A DNA stretch of 64,000 bases from positions 36,115 through 100,114 of the forward strand of contig JAJCYP010000123.1 of assembly GCA_029262855.1 (NCBI GenBank), in the 5' to 3' direction. Origin of the DNA: Bacteroidota bacterium. GTDB taxonomy: Bacteria; Bacteroidota; Rhodothermia; Rhodothermales; UBA10348. The notes beneath the pieces are model-generated. The model ran no database searches. It was not told the DNA's origin and saw nothing but the letters and a program-made list of their open reading frames with translations. The stretch's first letter is position 1; each line of letters begins with the position of its first letter. The position numbers and the translations under genes were made by a program. Of this stretch, positions 48,801-57,980 are shown one piece after another.

Positions 48801-49952
48801 GTCGCTCTGCAGATCGTGGATCCCCAGAGACTGGATGTAGCGCTGATTCTGATCAATGTGGTAGTAGACATTGACCGCCTCGAATCCGGACTGCGACCGG
48901 TTGTAGAAGAACTGACCGGAAGTCTCCGCCGGCGGCGAATACACGTCCACGCCGCCCGTGTTGAATCCCACGATCGACACGTGGGGCCCCGAAAGACGTA
49001 CAGCCCCGTCAACCCCAACGGTGACATCGCGCAGGGTGACGGTCTTCATCTCCGCGTCGATCTCGGGCGTGGTCGCGTCATTGTCGTCCACGAAGGGCGA
49101 GACGTAGTCAGAACCAGACGTAGCCAGCGGATCGGGGTCGAAAACCGTCCCGGTGGCATCCAGAACGATGGGCGATGCGGCGCCCTGCTGCGCGGAGGCC
49201 GTGGGCACCGGGCCGGCGGACCGACTCGCGTATCTCAGCCGGGAAAGCGAAAATGGCTCTGCCCTTCCGGAGAGTCCGGTACGCCGGACAGTCTGATCCT
49301 CAAGATGCAGCACCTGCGAATCGCGGGCGTCCACGAGTACCTCGTACTCGGCGATCGGGGAGACCGGCCAGACCATCACCCGCCAGGCAAGCCGAGGGGT
49401 GATTCCAGGGACGGCCACCAACTCCGGCTGCGAGGCCCGGGAGTCGAGGGCATCAGGCGCCTGCGGACCAAGCACGTTCGCAACCGCCGATCGCGCTCGA
49501 AGCCGTGCGCCTGACGAAGAAACGGCAGGTTGTGTATCCAGGCCCTCCACGCTCGGGTCGTAGCCGCTCACCACCATGGTGATGCGATCCTCGGAATCCA
49601 GGCTTACACGGACCAGACGATTCCAGACCGGAATTCCATCGATGGTCTGCCGGTAGAGACGATGGGTCGAGCGGCCCGTTCTGGACTCCTCCAGCAGATT
49701 CAGGGTGGATGGGTCCCAGCCGAATCGGGCTTCCAGAGCCTCGACCGGTTCCAATCCGGCGGCATCCACGCCAAGGCGATAGGCGGCCCTTGTAATCCCC
49801 CGGCCGTCCTGTGTAACCCGCTCATTGAGCGAGCGCAATGTCGGGACAAACTCGGCCGTTCGGGCCTGGGCACTGACTTCCTGCAGCCCCACGAGGAGAC
49901 TGGCCAGAATCAGGATTCCGAGCGGTCGGATTGTGCCCCCACTCCGCGCCAA
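45897..49952 (-). CDS. Secreted fungalysin/thermolysin-like (M36-type) metalloprotease with T9SS-like C-terminal domain
   Basis: A 1351-residue exported protein. A signal peptide (ILILASLLVGLQEVSAQA) follows a TTG start at 49952. An FTP-like propeptide (THRLYRQTIDGIPVWNRLV) precedes the zinc site AVVIHEYGHALLEGG near residue 424 with third ligand in LHEGWSDYWAM. Several beta-sandwich/Ig-like modules follow. The end is a degenerate sorting domain: NFPDPFTVATNISYSLP, VHDMLGRRVATLDNG, DNLASGVYLLRLD. Starting at ATG 50063 would bury the signal peptide and overlap metK by 74 bases. It sits between metK and ahcY, an unexpected neighbour. Confidence 0.85.
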   Translation of the reverse strand: MARSGGTIRPLGILILASLLVGLQEVSAQARTAEFVPTLRSLNERVTQDGRGITRAAYRLGVDAAGLEPVEALEARFGWDPSTLNLLEESRTGRSTHRLYRQTIDGIPVWNRLVRVSLDSEDRITMVVSGYDPSVEGLDTQPAVSSSGARLRARSAVANVLGPQAPDALDSRASQPELVAVPGITPRLAWRVMVWPVSPIAEYEVLVDARDSQVLHLEDQTVRRTGLSGRAEPFSLSRLRYASRSAGPVPTASAQQGAASPIVLDATGTVFDPDPLATSGSDYVSPFVDDNDATTPEIDAEMKTVTLRDVTVGVDGAVRLSGPHVSIVGFNTGGVDVYSPPAETSGQFFYNRSQSGFEAVNVYYHIDQNQRYIQSLGIHDLQSDSPIPVNPQGSSADDSGWLANQRFLFFGTGGVDDGEDAAVVIHEYGHALLEGGAPGLRGTLEGQALHEGWSDYWAMSYQRGLMESGALARDDWQEVFRWDSGLGSIWSGRRLDFVGEYPGDTCSDGGSGGSCSVHNDGRLWGTVMMEVYTDLGKDVTDKLNLWSHRYLTSPVTFADAAEAVIQADIDHFGGQHVESLINRFAPRGLVDASAFGPVVTHQQLAATEDLGGTAEIEVTAKAIAATLDVVEVHWRHDQGGFSTIQLSDSGSGAYRGFIPLPAAPGTVEYFIQAVDSEDRVSLSPFDAPATVFSFLVGPDSEAPSIGHTPIAGLSLAQWPPTIRASVTDQYGVASASVRWSVAIPGQPERSGSYLLEETGGVWTGGIPVLASQVAVGTSVSYSIVAVDRSSAMNSAEVGPFAFEVSGTGVLRTFPAESSMQMVQLSGVFEAGRPALGTNVAHSGTTVWGTDPDGVYPAVSGVSTLELPASNLSGSGTPMLSFWHWYDTEHDGRADPSLAGGDVLWDGGNVKISTDGGISWAVLEPTSGYPGSIIGGPDNPMAGQSAFGGFSFGWRREVMPLPATEDVRLRFDFGTDATNTEQARFFAGWLLDDVVITNRLPNGSGLPGLTEQPLAVVSSPSGSPLPPVEASVTDDIGVSDVWVEYEYSASGGTTSGEARLTQSPNSLTAYAGAVGVLALTAPGDRLVWRLRLGDVDGNVISVPAASAPGFVVNVRLAKSTPLLASAAGGEGWSQSGVTWTGQGEGAGGLVFQPVTIARNGAVASFVFEHAYRFGVDSGGQIQVSRDDGATWALATPTAGYGGVLSGEDAFRGTSAARQDRVDFSLLAGDVVQIRLMVSGDSQLTRWTVTDAVFSQETEASAFDFPEETVLHANFPDPFTVATNISYSLPAAAPVLLTVHDMLGRRVATLDNGMREAGNHNAVLRGDNLASGVYLLRLDTGATVKFEMITVAR

Positions 49953-49989
49953 CTGCTGGCAGCGCGGAGCAGACCGGGACGACGGCCAA

Positions 49990-51150
49990 TCAGATGGCGT
50001 TGTTGATGTCGTCCAACCGGTCCAACTTCTCCCAGGCAAATTCCTCGCGTCCAAAGTGTCCATAAGCGGCGGTTCGCCGGAAAACCGGCTTTCTCAATTC
50101 CAGCGAGTTGATGATCGCAGCGGGTCGAAGGTCAAACACCGCACGGACGATCCGTTCCATTTCCGCATCATTCACCTTACCGGTGCCGTTGGTTTCCACC
50201 CGAATTGAAACGGGGTCAGCAACGCCGATGGCGTAGGCCAACTGCACCTCGGCCTCGTCGGCCAGACCGGCGGCGACCAGGTGCTTGGCCACGTGGCGAG
50301 CCGCATAGGCAGCGCTTCGGTCCACCTTGGTGGAATCCTTGCCGCTGAATGCACCGCCGCCATGCGCTCCCTTTCCGCCGTAGGTATCGACGATAATCTT
50401 GCGTCCCGTAAGTCCAGCATCGCCGTGCGGACCGCCAATCACGAACCGCCCGGTGGGATTGACATGAAGAATCAGGTTGTCATCCAGCATGGAGGCCGGG
50501 ATGACATTCGGGATCAGATGCTCCCGAACGTCCTTCCGGATCTGGTCCAGGGTGACATCTTCCGAATGCTGGGTGGAGAGAACAACCGTGTGCACCCGCT
50601 TCGGCGTCCGGTTGTCATCCTCATATTCAATCGTGACCTGGCTCTTGGAGTCGGGCCGCAGGTAGGGCATCAATGAGCCTTTCTGCTTGCGGATCCCGGC
50701 CAATTCCCGGACCAAGCCGTGGGCATAGCTGATGGCCATGGGCATCAGGGACTCGGTCTCGCGACACGCGTAGCCGAACATCATCCCCTGATCTCCGGCG
50801 CCCTGATCCTCGTGCAGCCCGGCTCCTGTGTCCACGCCCTGCGCGATATCGGGGCTCTGCTCGTGGATGGAACTCAGCACGCCGCAGGACTCGGCATCAA
50901 ACCGCAGAAGCGGGTCGGTGTATCCGATGTCACGGATGACGCCGCGAATGATTTCCTGTACGTCCACATAGGACTCAGTTCGAACCTCGCCCGCCACCAC
51001 CACGAGACCGGTAGTTACCAGCGTCTCAACTGCCACGCGGCTCGCAGGGTCGTCGGTCAGAAGGGCGTCGAGAATCGCATCGCTGATCTGATCGGCGACT
51101 TTGTCGGGGTGGCCTTCGGAAACGGATTCAGAAGTAAACAGGTGGGCCAT
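49990..51150 (-). CDS. metK: S-adenosylmethionine synthetase
   Basis: MetK makes SAM from methionine and ATP. The 386-residue sequence shows [33 protein letters not shown], the P-loop-like [14 protein letters not shown] and [19 protein letters not shown]. All catalytic signatures are intact. ATG 51150 is used since [10 protein letters not shown] is the conserved N-terminus; an upstream ATG at 51198 adds 16 atypical residues. With ahcY downstream it forms a SAM-cycle pair, separated by the large protease gene. Confidence 0.96.
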   Translation of the reverse strand: MAHLFTSESVSEGHPDKVADQISDAILDALLTDDPASRVAVETLVTTGLVVVAGEVRTESYVDVQEIIRGVIRDIGYTDPLLRFDAESCGVLSSIHEQSPDIAQGVDTGAGLHEDQGAGDQGMMFGYACRETESLMPMAISYAHGLVRELAGIRKQKGSLMPYLRPDSKSQVTIEYEDDNRTPKRVHTVVLSTQHSEDVTLDQIRKDVREHLIPNVIPASMLDDNLILHVNPTGRFVIGGPHGDAGLTGRKIIVDTYGGKGAHGGGAFSGKDSTKVDRSAAYAARHVAKHLVAAGLADEAEVQLAYAIGVADPVSIRVETNGTGKVNDAEMERIVRAVFDLRPAAIINSLELRKPVFRRTAAYGHFGREEFAWEKLDRLDDINNAI

Positions 51151-51271
51151 GAATAATTGTATCGAGGGGACTGGGAAAGCGAGCCGCGTACAACGCACCC
51201 CAGAAGACTTTCGTTTCGCTCGCGGGGTTTGAGAATATCTTTAGGCCGGGTCGCGCTGGTGCCCCTTGTAA

Positions 51272-51300
51272 TTGCGAATTCAGGGCCCTCCCGTTACTTT
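51272..51300 (+). promoter_or_regulatory. Sigma70-like promoter for acpP
   Basis: TTGCGA at 51272-51277 and TACTTT at 51295-51300 with a 17-base spacer, giving a leader of about 85 bases. A TATCTT box with GGCC flank at 51236-51241 is a second candidate further upstream. The rest of this 241-base gap between metK and acpP shows no SAM-riboswitch fold that I can recognise. Confidence 0.45.
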
Positions 51301-51391
51301 AAAGTTCTGTTCGGTTCCACTCACACAGGAACCGCGGAACCTGTGCCCTGTTGGGCCAGGCTTGCACGCATTAGCAACCCAGCAACACCTC

Positions 51392-51631
51392 ATGTCCAAC
51401 GACATCGCTGCCAAGGTCAAGGCCATCATCGTCGAGAAACTCGGCGTGGATGAAGACGACATCACGAACGACGCGTCATTCACGAACGACCTGGGCGCCG
51501 ACTCTCTCGATACCGTCGAGCTCATCATGGAGTTCGAGAAGGAATTCGACCTCACGATTCCGGACGAGGAAGCGGAGAACATCGCCACAGTTGGCGACGC
51601 CGTCTCCTACATTGAGGAGAAGGCCGGGTAA
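51392..51631 (+). CDS. acpP: Acyl carrier protein
   Basis: A 79-residue acidic carrier protein. Ser38 in [15 protein letters not shown] takes the 4'-phosphopantetheine arm. Size and sequence are normal. The ATG at 51392 begins [18 protein letters not shown]; the frame extends upstream without meaning. It precedes fabF by 45 bases, the classical fatty-acid-synthesis pair, with a promoter candidate upstream. Confidence 0.97.
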   Translation: MSNDIAAKVKAIIVEKLGVDEDDITNDASFTNDLGADSLDTVELIMEFEKEFDLTIPDEEAENIATVGDAVSYIEEKAG

Positions 51632-51640
51632 CGCCTGGTC

Positions 51641-51659
51641 GGGTTCTATCACGGAACCC
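51641..51659 (+). other. Intergenic hairpin between acpP and fabF
   Basis: GGGTTC and GAACCC form a perfect 6-base stem with loop TATCACG in the 45-base gap. The following ATAAAACTGGTTTT is not a U run. It may be a processing or partial termination site that keeps acpP more abundant than fabF, which is inference. Confidence 0.35.
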
Positions 51660-51676
51660 ATAAAACTGGTTTTCTG

Positions 51677-52936
51677 ATGGCGAGCAACTCCCGCCGTGTC
51701 GTCGTCACTGGAATGGGGGCCCTGACCCCGATTGGGCTGTCGCCCGATGCATTCTGGGACGGGATGATGCGTGGTGAAAGTGGCGCGGCCCCTATCACCT
51801 ACTTCGACACCGAACCCTTCAGCACGCAGTTCGCCTGTGAGCTCAAGGGCTTTGACATCCACGATTTCCTGGACAGGAAGTCGGCGCGTCGTATGGACAA
51901 GTTTTGTCAATACGCCATGGCGGTCTCCGATCAGGCCATTGGTGACGCCGGCATCAACTCAGCTGAATTGCCGGAGGATGTCAAGGACCGGATTGCCGTG
52001 ATCTTTGGCTCCGGCATCGGTGGAATGAAGACCTTCCACGAGCAGACGGCCGAGTATGAAAAAGGTGGGCCGCGGCGACTTTCGCCGTTCTTCATCCCGA
52101 TGCTCATCTCGGACATCGCACCCGGCCAGATCTCCATCCGACACGGATTCCGCGGGCCGAACTACTGCGTGGTCTCTGCGTGCGCTACGGGCAACAACAA
52201 CATTGGCGATGCCGTGATGTTGATTCAGGCGGATCACGCCGACGCGGCGGTCTGCGGAGGTGCCGAAGCCTCGGTCACGGAGTTGGGTGTTGGCGGATTC
52301 AATGCCCTCAAGGCGCTCTCCACGCGTAACGACTCGCCGGCCACGGCGAGTCGGCCGTTTGACAAGACCCGTGATGGTTTTGTGCTCGGTGAAGGTGCAG
52401 GAGCCCTCTATGTTGAGGAGTTGGAGCACGCGAAGGCGCGAGGTGCGACCATCCATGCGGAGATTGTCGGCATCGGGATGAGTGCAGATGCATTCCACAT
52501 TACGGCACCCGATCCTGAAGGTCGAGGCGCCCGCGGTGCCATGATTGCGGCTCTCCGGCATGCCGATCTACGCCCGGAGGACGTGGACTACCTGAACATG
52601 CACGGCACGTCCACTCCCCTGGGCGATGTTGCCGAAACCAATGCCATCAAGTCGGTATTCGGGGCTCATGCCTACGACATGAATGTCTCGTCTACCAAGA
52701 GCATGACGGGGCACCTTCTTGGTGCAGCTGGCGCGATCGAAGCCATTGCGGCGATTGGGGCCATCAAGCACAATCGCGTCCCCCCGACTATCAACTTCGA
52801 GCACGCCGACCCTGAGTGCGACCTGAACTACACGTTCAACAAGCCTCAGGATCGTTCTGTCAAGGTGGCCATGAGCAACGCCTTCGGCTTCGGTGGGCAC
52901 AACACCTCGGTGGTGTTCAAAGCCTACGAGGACTAG
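51677..52936 (+). CDS. fabF: 3-oxoacyl-[acyl-carrier-protein] synthase II
   Basis: FabF elongates acyl-ACP by decarboxylative condensation with malonyl-ACP. The 419-residue protein has the catalytic cysteine in VSACATGNNNIGDA (about residue 169), the histidines in NMHGTSTPLGD and KSMTGHLLGAAG, and the terminal NAFGFGGHNTSVVF. It follows acpP. Its stop overlaps the stop of the convergent dciA-like gene by four bases. Confidence 0.96.
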   Translation: MASNSRRVVVTGMGALTPIGLSPDAFWDGMMRGESGAAPITYFDTEPFSTQFACELKGFDIHDFLDRKSARRMDKFCQYAMAVSDQAIGDAGINSAELPEDVKDRIAVIFGSGIGGMKTFHEQTAEYEKGGPRRLSPFFIPMLISDIAPGQISIRHGFRGPNYCVVSACATGNNNIGDAVMLIQADHADAAVCGGAEASVTELGVGGFNALKALSTRNDSPATASRPFDKTRDGFVLGEGAGALYVEELEHAKARGATIHAEIVGIGMSADAFHITAPDPEGRGARGAMIAALRHADLRPEDVDYLNMHGTSTPLGDVAETNAIKSVFGAHAYDMNVSSTKSMTGHLLGAAGAIEAIAAIGAIKHNRVPPTINFEHADPECDLNYTFNKPQDRSVKVAMSNAFGFGGHNTSVVFKAYED

Positions 52937-53226
52937 CGAAACACGATTTCGCTGACGATTTCGTCGCCCAGAGCCTCGTTCAGACGGGCCCGCCATTCCT
53001 CTCGCTGTGCGTGAAGGGCATGACGCCACGTGGCATCAGTCAGGTACACCGTCAGAACGCCCCTGCTCATCCGGACACGACGGGTAACTCTGGCGGATTG
53101 AACGCCGGCGACAGATCTCCACGTCTCCTCGATCTGCGTCTCGTCCAGGCGCCGGGTTATCCCAAGGTCGTCTGCCACATCTGACAGCAGAGAGGACAGG
53201 GGAGACGGACGTTTGAAGCGCGACAT
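52933..53226 (-). CDS. DUF721 protein (DciA-like helicase loader)
   Basis: A 97-residue protein of the DUF721 family, some members of which (DciA) load or assist the replicative helicase DnaB. The usual core W-x-x-V-G/A and beta strands are visible: ETWRSVAGVQSARVTRRVRMSRGVLTVYLTDATWRHALH. ATG 53226 is preferred; the frame extends 24 residues upstream through a 17-base duplication. The small gene is upstream of nothing on its strand and converges on fabF. Confidence 0.75.
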   Translation of the reverse strand: MSRFKRPSPLSSLLSDVADDLGITRRLDETQIEETWRSVAGVQSARVTRRVRMSRGVLTVYLTDATWRHALHAQREEWRARLNEALGDEIVSEIVFR

Positions 53227-53237
53227 GAGACCGGCGG

Positions 53238-53271
53238 CTGGAGCCCAAAGGTAACTGGAGCCCAAAGGTAA
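53238..53271. repeat. Perfect 17-base tandem duplication
   Basis: CTGGAGCCCAAAGGTAA occurs at 53238-53254 and again at 53255-53271 without a mismatch, directly upstream of the dciA-like ATG at 53226. It probably lies in its leader or promoter region. Confidence 0.9.
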
Positions 53272-53342
53272 GGCGTGCCCCAGGACCCTGCCCATCAAGT
53301 TCGGTGCAGGACGCGGTCAGCAGACCAGGCATTCAACAGGAC

Positions 53343-56300
53343 TCAGGATGCCTGAGCGTTGCCAGCCGGATCCGCGGATTTCCCCTCGCCGGGAGCCAGG
53401 TTCACAGTACCCTTCCGCCGCTCAATGGGCGGGCGGTCTGCCGTGTCCTCAGTGAGGTCCGGCAACACGAACGAAAAAGTGCTGCCCCGTTCGGCGTTTT
53501 TTTCGGCCTGAGCGCGGCCGCCGTGGAGTTCTACAATCTGCTTCACGATTGACAGTCCCAGTCCCGTGGAGGTCTCCCCGCCAGTGGGACGCGCAGACAG
53601 CTTCTGGAACTTACCGAAGACTCGCTTGAGGTCGTCAGTGGTGAGTCCAGGCCCGTCGTCCCTCACGGAGAACTGCACTTCGTTCGCCTTCCGCTTGACG
53701 CTGACATAGATATTCGACTGGAGAGGCGAGTACTTGATGGCGTTTGAGAGCAGGTTGTCCATGGCCTCTCGAACCCGTTCTGCGTCGATTGGAATCGAGC
53801 ATGCTTCGGAATCGTCCATGGTCGTATGGATCACCTGGCCCTTGCGGTCGGCGATGCGGACGTTTCGTTCCACAACGCGCTCTGCCAGGTCTACCAGATC
53901 CGCCCGCTGACGGTTCACGTTCAACGTCCCGACTTCCATCGCTGCCGAGTCCAACAGCTGGGAAATCAGGGCCAGCATGTCGTTGCTGGAATCGAAGATC
54001 ATATCCAGCAATTCCAGCTGATGACTCTGATCGCTCTCTTCTCTCAGAATCCGGGCAAACTCCCGAATTGCAGTCAGAGGGTTCTTCATGTCGTGTGAGG
54101 CGATCGACAGGAGCTGCGACTTCATCTCGCTGGCCTGACGCAGCGCGGCGTTTGACGACAGCAACTCTGAATTGAGCCGCTCCAGACTCGTCTTCTGATC
54201 CTGAACGCGGATCAGGTTCTCAACGCGGGCCAGGAGTTCGCGGGCACTGAAGGGCTTGGCGACATAATCGTCAGCCCCAGCTTCCAGTCCTTCAATTTTG
54301 TCCTCGGGCGTCGCCTTCGAGGTAACCAGGACGACCGGGATGTGCTCGATGTTCTCGTCTGCCCGAATCGCCCGGCACATGTCGAATCCGGTCATGTTGG
54401 GCATCATGACGTCCGACACAATGAGATTCGGACGCAGCGCCCTGGCCTTTTCCAGACCGTCCTGCCCGTCAATAGCGGTGACAACCTGGTAGCGGGACTG
54501 GAGACATTCGGCCACGTAATCGCGGATGTCCGGGCTATCGTCCACCACCAGCACCACAGGAGCGTCCGCCCGAACCAACTCGCTACCGACCGAACGATCC
54601 GGCGTGGTTTCCTCGAAGACTGACATCTCCATCATCGGACCACGCTCAGTCGGCTCGGTGGCATAGCCATCGACGATGACTTCATGTGCACCTAAAAATG
54701 ATGCCTCAACCGGGAGGATCACGATGAAGTCCGATCCCTCGCCGACCACGCTCTCCACGCTGATCGTACCCCCGTGGAGTTCGACCAACTCCTTGACCAG
54801 TGCCAGACCGATTCCGGTGCCCTCCTGCACCTTGGAGATTGTCCCATCCACCTGATGGAAACGATCGAAAATATGCGCGACATCTTCGGCGGGAATTCCA
54901 TTCCCGCTGTCGCGGACCTTGATGGCCAGCGCCTTGACCTCGCGGCCATCCCGCTCCAGCGTGGCGTCCTGTATGGAAACCCCGATCGATCCACTATCCG
55001 GCGTGAACTTGACGGCGTTGGACAACAGATTGAAGAAAACCTTCTCCAGACCCAGTGGATCGAAGAGGAACTGGTCCACGGTGCCGCTGTCGTCGAACTG
55101 CAGGTCCAGTCCCTTCTTCTCAGCGAACGGCGTAAAGGAGTAGACGATGCCCTCCACGAGGTCGGTCAACGAGCCCTCCATCACTCTGAGTTTCATGCGG
55201 CCAGACTCGAGCTTGGACACATCCAGCAATTGGTTGATCAGTCGGAGCAGTCGCCGCGAGTTGCGGAGCATGACCTCCATCTGCCGGCGCATGGGCGGGC
55301 TGATCTCCCCGTATTCACCGAGAAGTGCGTTCTCCATGGGTCCGATGTTCAGGGTCAACGGAGTCCGGAATTCGTGGGAGATGTTGTTGAAGAACCGCGT
55401 CTTGATGCGATCCATCTCGCGGAGCTGGTCGGCCTGTTGCGCGATGACCTCGCGACCTTCCTCGGCCAGCTCGCGCTGATGCTCTGCTTCCAGGCGAGCC
55501 CTCTCCGTTTCAGAAAGGGCCTCCTCGGTCTGCTGCATTGAGAGGCGAAGATCCTTGGTTCGTTCGTTTACCAGAGCCTCCAGTTCGGTAGCCCGCTTGC
55601 GCATCGCAGTGATCCGGCGATGGTACAGGAAGGCAGCCAGAGCGAAAACAGCCAGGATGCAGAGCACCTTGAACCATGCCGTCTGCCAATAGAACGGGAG
55701 CAGTTCGAAGGAGAGTGTCGCCTCGGACTCACTCCAAACGCCGTCCCCGTTCTGGGCCCTCACGTGGAACGTGTAATAGCCGGGCGCCAGGTTCGTGTAG
55801 ATGGCTGCGCGGAGCCCACCGCCTTCGACATTCTGCCATCCCCGGTCGTACCCCTCAAGCATGAACTCGAATCGGGTTTTCCCGGTAGCCACGAAGGTCG
55901 GAGAGGTGAAGTCCACCTCGAAACGCTGCGCCCCTGGCTCGAGAACTGTCTGGCCGTTGAGGTCGTATTCTTTGGTATCGACGACGAAGTGCTCCAGCAG
56001 GACCAAGGGGGCGACTTCGTTTCGTTGGTAGGGATTCACAGACACGAGTCCGCCCGCGCTGGCCAGCCAGAGTCTGCCTTCGGAACCCATCCAACCCGCC
56101 GGCTGCGTGCCGCCGTTGAATTCTGATGTTCTCAGGCCGTCGCGATCGGTGAACACCTCCGGCTCCAGCCGACTGATCCGACCGTGCGCAAACTCAAGCA
56201 GGGCGGACTTTTCGATCCGGGAGGCACCAACGTTGCTGGTCATCCAGATTCCACCGTCTTCATCCTCCAGAATCGCCAGGACGTTGTCACTGAGCATTCC

Positions 56301-57980
56301 GTGGTCGGTCTTGAATTCGTAGGCAATCCCCTCTCGAAGCAGGACCAATCCGCCCTCACGAATTCCTACCCAGATGTCACCTTCGGCATCTTCGTAGATG
56401 GCCGTCACAAATTCCGAATCCAAATACCGGGCGACCACCTCGCCATTTCTGACCAGATGGAGGCCGGCGTCATAGGTCCCCAGCCAGAGATCCCGCTCAA
56501 CGGTCTCGTGTATGGCTGTAATGTCGTTAGAGCCCAGGCCGTCCTCGGTTGTCATGCTCACGAAACCGTTCTCGGTAACTCGGGCCACACCCTTTCTCGT
56601 CCCCATCCAGACGCCAGACGGCCCGCTGTGCAGCGCGTAAATCGCACTGTTTGGAGCATTCCCCATCTCCGCGCTGCGATGGGTGATGACTCCGTCGTGA
56701 TATCGGTAGAGTCCCGCGAAAGTGCCCATCCAGATGCTCCCGTCGGCGCTTTCGGCCAGCGAGAGAATCTTCTGGTCACCGACCGCATCGAAACTCGCGT
56801 CCACCAGTCCGTTTCGAATGCGCGCCGGACCCTTGTCCGTACCCACCCAGACCGACCCGTCGGACGCTTCCAGCGCGGTTTGCACATAGTCCGAAGGGAG
56901 GCCCTCTGCCTGCGCATAGGTCTTGAATCGGGCGTTTCGAATGCGATCCAGTCCCTTGTCGGTGGCCATCCAGACGGAACCTTCCCGATCGAAGGTCAGG
57001 TCTCGGATTTCTCGACTTGCGGCCTCGCCCAGGCCATGTGGCTGACTGATCAGGCCCCCGGCGAGCCGCCAGACACCGTGCTGCATGGTCCCAATCCAGA
57101 CTGTGCCATTGGGGTCCGCCATCACTGATCGAACGTCATCAACCGGAAGTCCGGCCTCCGATCCGTAGGTGTGAATTCGATAGCCCTGTATGCGGGCGAT
57201 TCCGTCCCTGTTCGATGCCACCCAGACTGATCCGTCCGGCGCCAGTGACATATCGGCGATACTGGAGTGCGCCAGGGCCCCGGTTTCGAGGAAGGATGTC
57301 AACACCCCCTGTCCGTACCGGAAGAGTCCCCGCTCCCGTGTTCCAATCCAGATTGCCCCCGAGTCGTCCTGAATGAGCGACGTGACACCCGCCACCCCAA
57401 GTGCTTCCAGTGGCGTCGCCTTGTACGAATCGCCAGTGAGATCGAGATGCATCACCGTGCTGTCGGCAAGCCCCAGCAGAAGCCCCGAGCTTACGTCTCC
57501 GACGATAGCTGCAATGTTCGCGTTCTCAAGACCTGCCACATCGACGCGCTCGAGGCGTCCTCCGTGGTATCGCGCCAGGCCACCATTTCGGGTCCCGACC
57601 CAAATCGTTCCCTCCTCGTCCTCGTGCAGGGAGTAGATGTTGTTGCTCGCCAGCCCGGTCGTGGCCTTTCTGTAAACCCGAAACTCCAATCCATCAAATC
57701 GAACCAGTCCTTCCTGCGTGGCCAGCCAGAGATAGCCATTCCTGCCCTGGATTACCCGGTCTACCGCGGAGAGCGGCAACCCGTGCAGGACGTTCCAACT
57801 ATCAAGCTGGACTTGAGCCAACTCATCGGAGCTTGTCGGCCTGGTGCCCAGGATCACCTTCCCGGTGTCGTCACTGGCCAGAGTGTCTCCTGCGGCAAAT
57901 AAGCAGGCAGTCAGAAATACCAGGACTGCACCCAGGAATCGGTGTCCAGCAGTCACAGCGGTACTAGGGAATGGACGCAT
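53343..57980 (-). CDS. Hybrid two-component sensor with Reg_prop propeller and two histidine-kinase cores
   Basis: A 1545-residue membrane sensor. After a signal/anchor the periplasmic part (about 50-740) is a two-component propeller of repeats such as DGSVWVASNRDGIARI, with a Y_Y_Y domain (ARFEF-like LAPGYYTFHVRAQN) before a membrane helix near 770. Kinase 1 has ISHEFRTPL (H near 867) and NLLSNAVKFTP. A receiver domain follows (Asp in LIVSDVMMPN near 1188). Kinase 2 has ASHDMKNPL (H near 1294) and NLLSNAIKYSP, and the tail lacks an AraC domain. ATG 57980 is chosen; upstream the frame is non-conserved. Such proteins sense polymers or envelope signals, here unknown. Confidence 0.85.
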   Translation of the reverse strand: MRPFPSTAVTAGHRFLGAVLVFLTACLFAAGDTLASDDTGKVILGTRPTSSDELAQVQLDSWNVLHGLPLSAVDRVIQGRNGYLWLATQEGLVRFDGLEFRVYRKATTGLASNNIYSLHEDEEGTIWVGTRNGGLARYHGGRLERVDVAGLENANIAAIVGDVSSGLLLGLADSTVMHLDLTGDSYKATPLEALGVAGVTSLIQDDSGAIWIGTRERGLFRYGQGVLTSFLETGALAHSSIADMSLAPDGSVWVASNRDGIARIQGYRIHTYGSEAGLPVDDVRSVMADPNGTVWIGTMQHGVWRLAGGLISQPHGLGEAASREIRDLTFDREGSVWMATDKGLDRIRNARFKTYAQAEGLPSDYVQTALEASDGSVWVGTDKGPARIRNGLVDASFDAVGDQKILSLAESADGSIWMGTFAGLYRYHDGVITHRSAEMGNAPNSAIYALHSGPSGVWMGTRKGVARVTENGFVSMTTEDGLGSNDITAIHETVERDLWLGTYDAGLHLVRNGEVVARYLDSEFVTAIYEDAEGDIWVGIREGGLVLLREGIAYEFKTDHGMLSDNVLAILEDEDGGIWMTSNVGASRIEKSALLEFAHGRISRLEPEVFTDRDGLRTSEFNGGTQPAGWMGSEGRLWLASAGGLVSVNPYQRNEVAPLVLLEHFVVDTKEYDLNGQTVLEPGAQRFEVDFTSPTFVATGKTRFEFMLEGYDRGWQNVEGGGLRAAIYTNLAPGYYTFHVRAQNGDGVWSESEATLSFELLPFYWQTAWFKVLCILAVFALAAFLYHRRITAMRKRATELEALVNERTKDLRLSMQQTEEALSETERARLEAEHQRELAEEGREVIAQQADQLREMDRIKTRFFNNISHEFRTPLTLNIGPMENALLGEYGEISPPMRRQMEVMLRNSRRLLRLINQLLDVSKLESGRMKLRVMEGSLTDLVEGIVYSFTPFAEKKGLDLQFDDSGTVDQFLFDPLGLEKVFFNLLSNAVKFTPDSGSIGVSIQDATLERDGREVKALAIKVRDSGNGIPAEDVAHIFDRFHQVDGTISKVQEGTGIGLALVKELVELHGGTISVESVVGEGSDFIVILPVEASFLGAHEVIVDGYATEPTERGPMMEMSVFEETTPDRSVGSELVRADAPVVLVVDDSPDIRDYVAECLQSRYQVVTAIDGQDGLEKARALRPNLIVSDVMMPNMTGFDMCRAIRADENIEHIPVVLVTSKATPEDKIEGLEAGADDYVAKPFSARELLARVENLIRVQDQKTSLERLNSELLSSNAALRQASEMKSQLLSIASHDMKNPLTAIREFARILREESDQSHQLELLDMIFDSSNDMLALISQLLDSAAMEVGTLNVNRQRADLVDLAERVVERNVRIADRKGQVIHTTMDDSEACSIPIDAERVREAMDNLLSNAIKYSPLQSNIYVSVKRKANEVQFSVRDDGPGLTTDDLKRVFGKFQKLSARPTGGETSTGLGLSIVKQIVELHGGRAQAEKNAERGSTFSFVLPDLTEDTADRPPIERRKGTVNLAPGEGKSADPAGNAQAS

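Noticed and set aside
51151..51391. SAM riboswitch or SAM/SAH aptamer upstream of metK
   Set aside because: I looked for the conserved junctions of known SAM riboswitches on the minus strand and saw none; the leader is short and lacks clear helices.
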